6,737 nt of DNA. Origin: an uncultured Flavobacteriaceae bacterium. Lineage in GTDB: Bacteria > Bacteroidota > Bacteroidia > Flavobacteriales > Flavobacteriaceae. The DNA lies in NCBI GenBank assembly GCA_947311815.1, contig CAMZMA010000037.1, forward strand, positions 1 to 6,737, in the 5' to 3' direction. Position 1 is the first letter of the stretch; each line of letters opens with the position of its first letter. Positions 5,564-6,737 of the stretch are shown one piece after another. The notes beneath the pieces were generated by a model. That model was not told the origin of the DNA, did no database searches, and was given only the letters and a program-made list of their open reading frames with translations. The position numbers and the translations under genes were made by a program.

Positions 5564-6737
5564 ATGGCATCATTTAAAATAGAAGGAGGGCATAAATTAA
5601 ACGGAACAATTACACCGCAAGGAGCAAAAAACGAAGCGCTACAAATTGTCTGTGCGGTTTTGTTAAGTCCAGAAAAAATTACCATCCATAATATTCCTGA
5701 TATTATTGATGTAAATAAACTCATTTTTATTTTAGGTGAATTAGGTGTTACTATCGAAAAATTAAGTAAAAATTCTTATAGTTTTCAAGCAGATAACATC
5801 AATATGAAGTATTTAGAATCTGCCGAATTTAAAAGAGACGGAAGTTCTTTACGTGGTTCTATTATGATTGTTGGTCCATTATTAGCACGTTTTGGTAGAG
5901 GATACATTCCTCGTCCAGGAGGTGATAAAATAGGAAGAAGAAGGTTAGATACCCATTTTCAAGGATTCATAAGATTAGGAGCAAAATTTCGCTATAACAA
6001 AGAAGAATATTTTTACGGAGTAGAAGCCGATACCCTTTTTGGTACAGACATGTTGTTAGATGAAGCATCAGTAACAGGAACTGCCAATATTGTCATGGCA
6101 GCTGTTTTAGCCACAGGAAAAACCACCATTTATAATGCTGCTTGCGAACCTTATATTCAGCAATTATGTAAAATGCTGAACAGTATGGGAGCAAACATTA
6201 CAGGTGTTGGCTCTAATTTATTAACCATCAACGGAGTTAAAAAATTAGGAGGTTGTACACACACCGTTTTACCAGATATGATAGAAATTGGTAGTTGGAT
6301 TGGTATGGCAGCTATGACACGATCTGAAATGACGATAAAAAATGTAAGTTGGGAAAACTTAGGGCAAATACCCAATGTATTTCGTAAATTAGGAATACAA
6401 TTAGAAAAAAAAGGAGATGATATTTACATTCCGCAACAAGACAGTTATGAAATTCAAAATTATATAGACGGTTCGGTTTTAACCATTGCAGATGCACCTT
6501 GGCCTGGGTTTACGCCAGATTTATTAAGTATCGCTTTAGTAGTTGCCACTCAAGCAAAAGGAACCGTATTAATTCATCAAAAAATGTTTGAAAGCCGTTT
6601 GTTTTTTGTTGATAAATTGATTGATATGGGCGCAAAAGTAATTTTGTGCGATCCACATAGAGCAACTGTTATCGGTCATAATTTCGAGTCGATGTTAAAG
6701 GCAACCCGAATGACATCGCCAGATATTAGAGCAGGAA
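5564..6737 (+). CDS. murA: UDP-N-acetylglucosamine 1-carboxyvinyltransferase (partial, 3' cut)
   Basis: MurA moves enolpyruvate from phosphoenolpyruvate to UDP-GlcNAc, the first committed step of peptidoglycan synthesis, in the cytoplasm. The window holds 391 residues; about 45 more, including the last conserved Arg (E. coli R397), lie beyond the edge. The EPSP-synthase-like fold motifs are present: GAKN (20-23, Lys22/Asn23), Asp49, Arg97 (E. coli R91), GPLLARFG (104-111), loop RPGGDKIGRRRLDTH (117-131, Arg126 equals R120), Asp319 (equals catalytic D305), FESR with Arg345 (equals R331), and DIRA (387-390). Numbering equivalences are by eye against E. coli MurA. The loop cysteine that fosfomycin alkylates (C115) is Asp121 here. 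The ATG directly follows the DUF4290 stop with no gap and no Shine-Dalgarno site, and MASFKIEGGHKLNG matches the usual N-terminus. Confidence 0.97.
   Translation, partial: MASFKIEGGHKLNGTITPQGAKNEALQIVCAVLLSPEKITIHNIPDIIDVNKLIFILGELGVTIEKLSKNSYSFQADNINMKYLESAEFKRDGSSLRGSIMIVGPLLARFGRGYIPRPGGDKIGRRRLDTHFQGFIRLGAKFRYNKEEYFYGVEADTLFGTDMLLDEASVTGTANIVMAAVLATGKTTIYNAACEPYIQQLCKMLNSMGANITGVGSNLLTINGVKKLGGCTHTVLPDMIEIGSWIGMAAMTRSEMTIKNVSWENLGQIPNVFRKLGIQLEKKGDDIYIPQQDSYEIQNYIDGSVLTIADAPWPGFTPDLLSIALVVATQAKGTVLIHQKMFESRLFFVDKLIDMGAKVILCDPHRATVIGHNFESMLKATRMTSPDIRAG

Noticed and set aside
5542..5724. 60-codon minus-strand frame across the DUF4290-murA junction
   Set aside because: It is antisense to the MurA N-terminus; the hydrophobic look comes from reverse-reading AT-rich codons.
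6157..6497. Two overlapping minus-strand frames inside murA
   Set aside because: Both are antisense to well-conserved MurA sequence and show no motif, promoter or independent support.
1..6737. A mobile element, defence system, CRISPR array, tRNA or rRNA
   Set aside because: No transposase, integrase, nuclease or toxin motifs, no regularly spaced direct repeats, and no tRNA-like or rRNA-like sequence were found; base and codon use is uniform across the genes.

Overview
The window looks like chromosomal DNA from a marine-type member of the Flavobacteriaceae (phylum Bacteroidota), perhaps close to Polaribacter or Tenacibaculum. Four things point there. The DNA is strongly AT-rich. No start is preceded by a purine-rich Shine-Dalgarno site. 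TAnnTTTG-like promoter elements occur upstream of genes. The proteins (an OmpP1/FadL porin, a Bacteroidota-type UvrD/PcrA helicase, a DUF4290 protein next to MurA) are typical of that group. The genus is inference from protein flavour, not a search result.

Layout, left to right. Bases 1-52 are probably the last codons of an unidentified plus-strand gene. A 12-bp hairpin at 103-130 separates it from a convergent minus-strand gene (136-642) for a small membrane-anchored conserved hypothetical protein. A 143-bp divergent spacer (643-785) holds a good promoter element for that gene and a weaker one for the next. An OmpP1/FadL outer-membrane transporter (786-2150) follows, closed by a textbook intrinsic terminator (2171-2204). 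A full-length UvrD/PcrA-type DNA helicase (2280-4595) comes next and needs a TTG start. A 323-bp AT-rich gap (4596-4918) carries a dispersed Bacteroidota-type extragenic repeat, a second repeat-like motif, promoter-like elements and inverted repeats. Last are a DUF4290 protein (4919-5563) and murA (5564 to the window edge), which abut as TAA-ATG and very likely form an operon.

How the genes work together: the region is housekeeping rather than a mobile or defence island. The helicase serves DNA repair and replication-fork maintenance. MurA commits UDP-GlcNAc to peptidoglycan synthesis. The FadL protein moves hydrophobic compounds across the outer membrane. DUF4290 has no known function, and its zero-gap coupling to murA is the best clue to its role. 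I saw no RNA genes, CRISPR, transposase or integrase. The points most worth a second look are the MurA active-site Cys-to-Asp replacement, the DUF4290-murA coupling, the TTG start of the helicase, the strand asymmetry of the first hairpin, and the composite repeat after the helicase gene. I do not see a clearly new multi-gene system.
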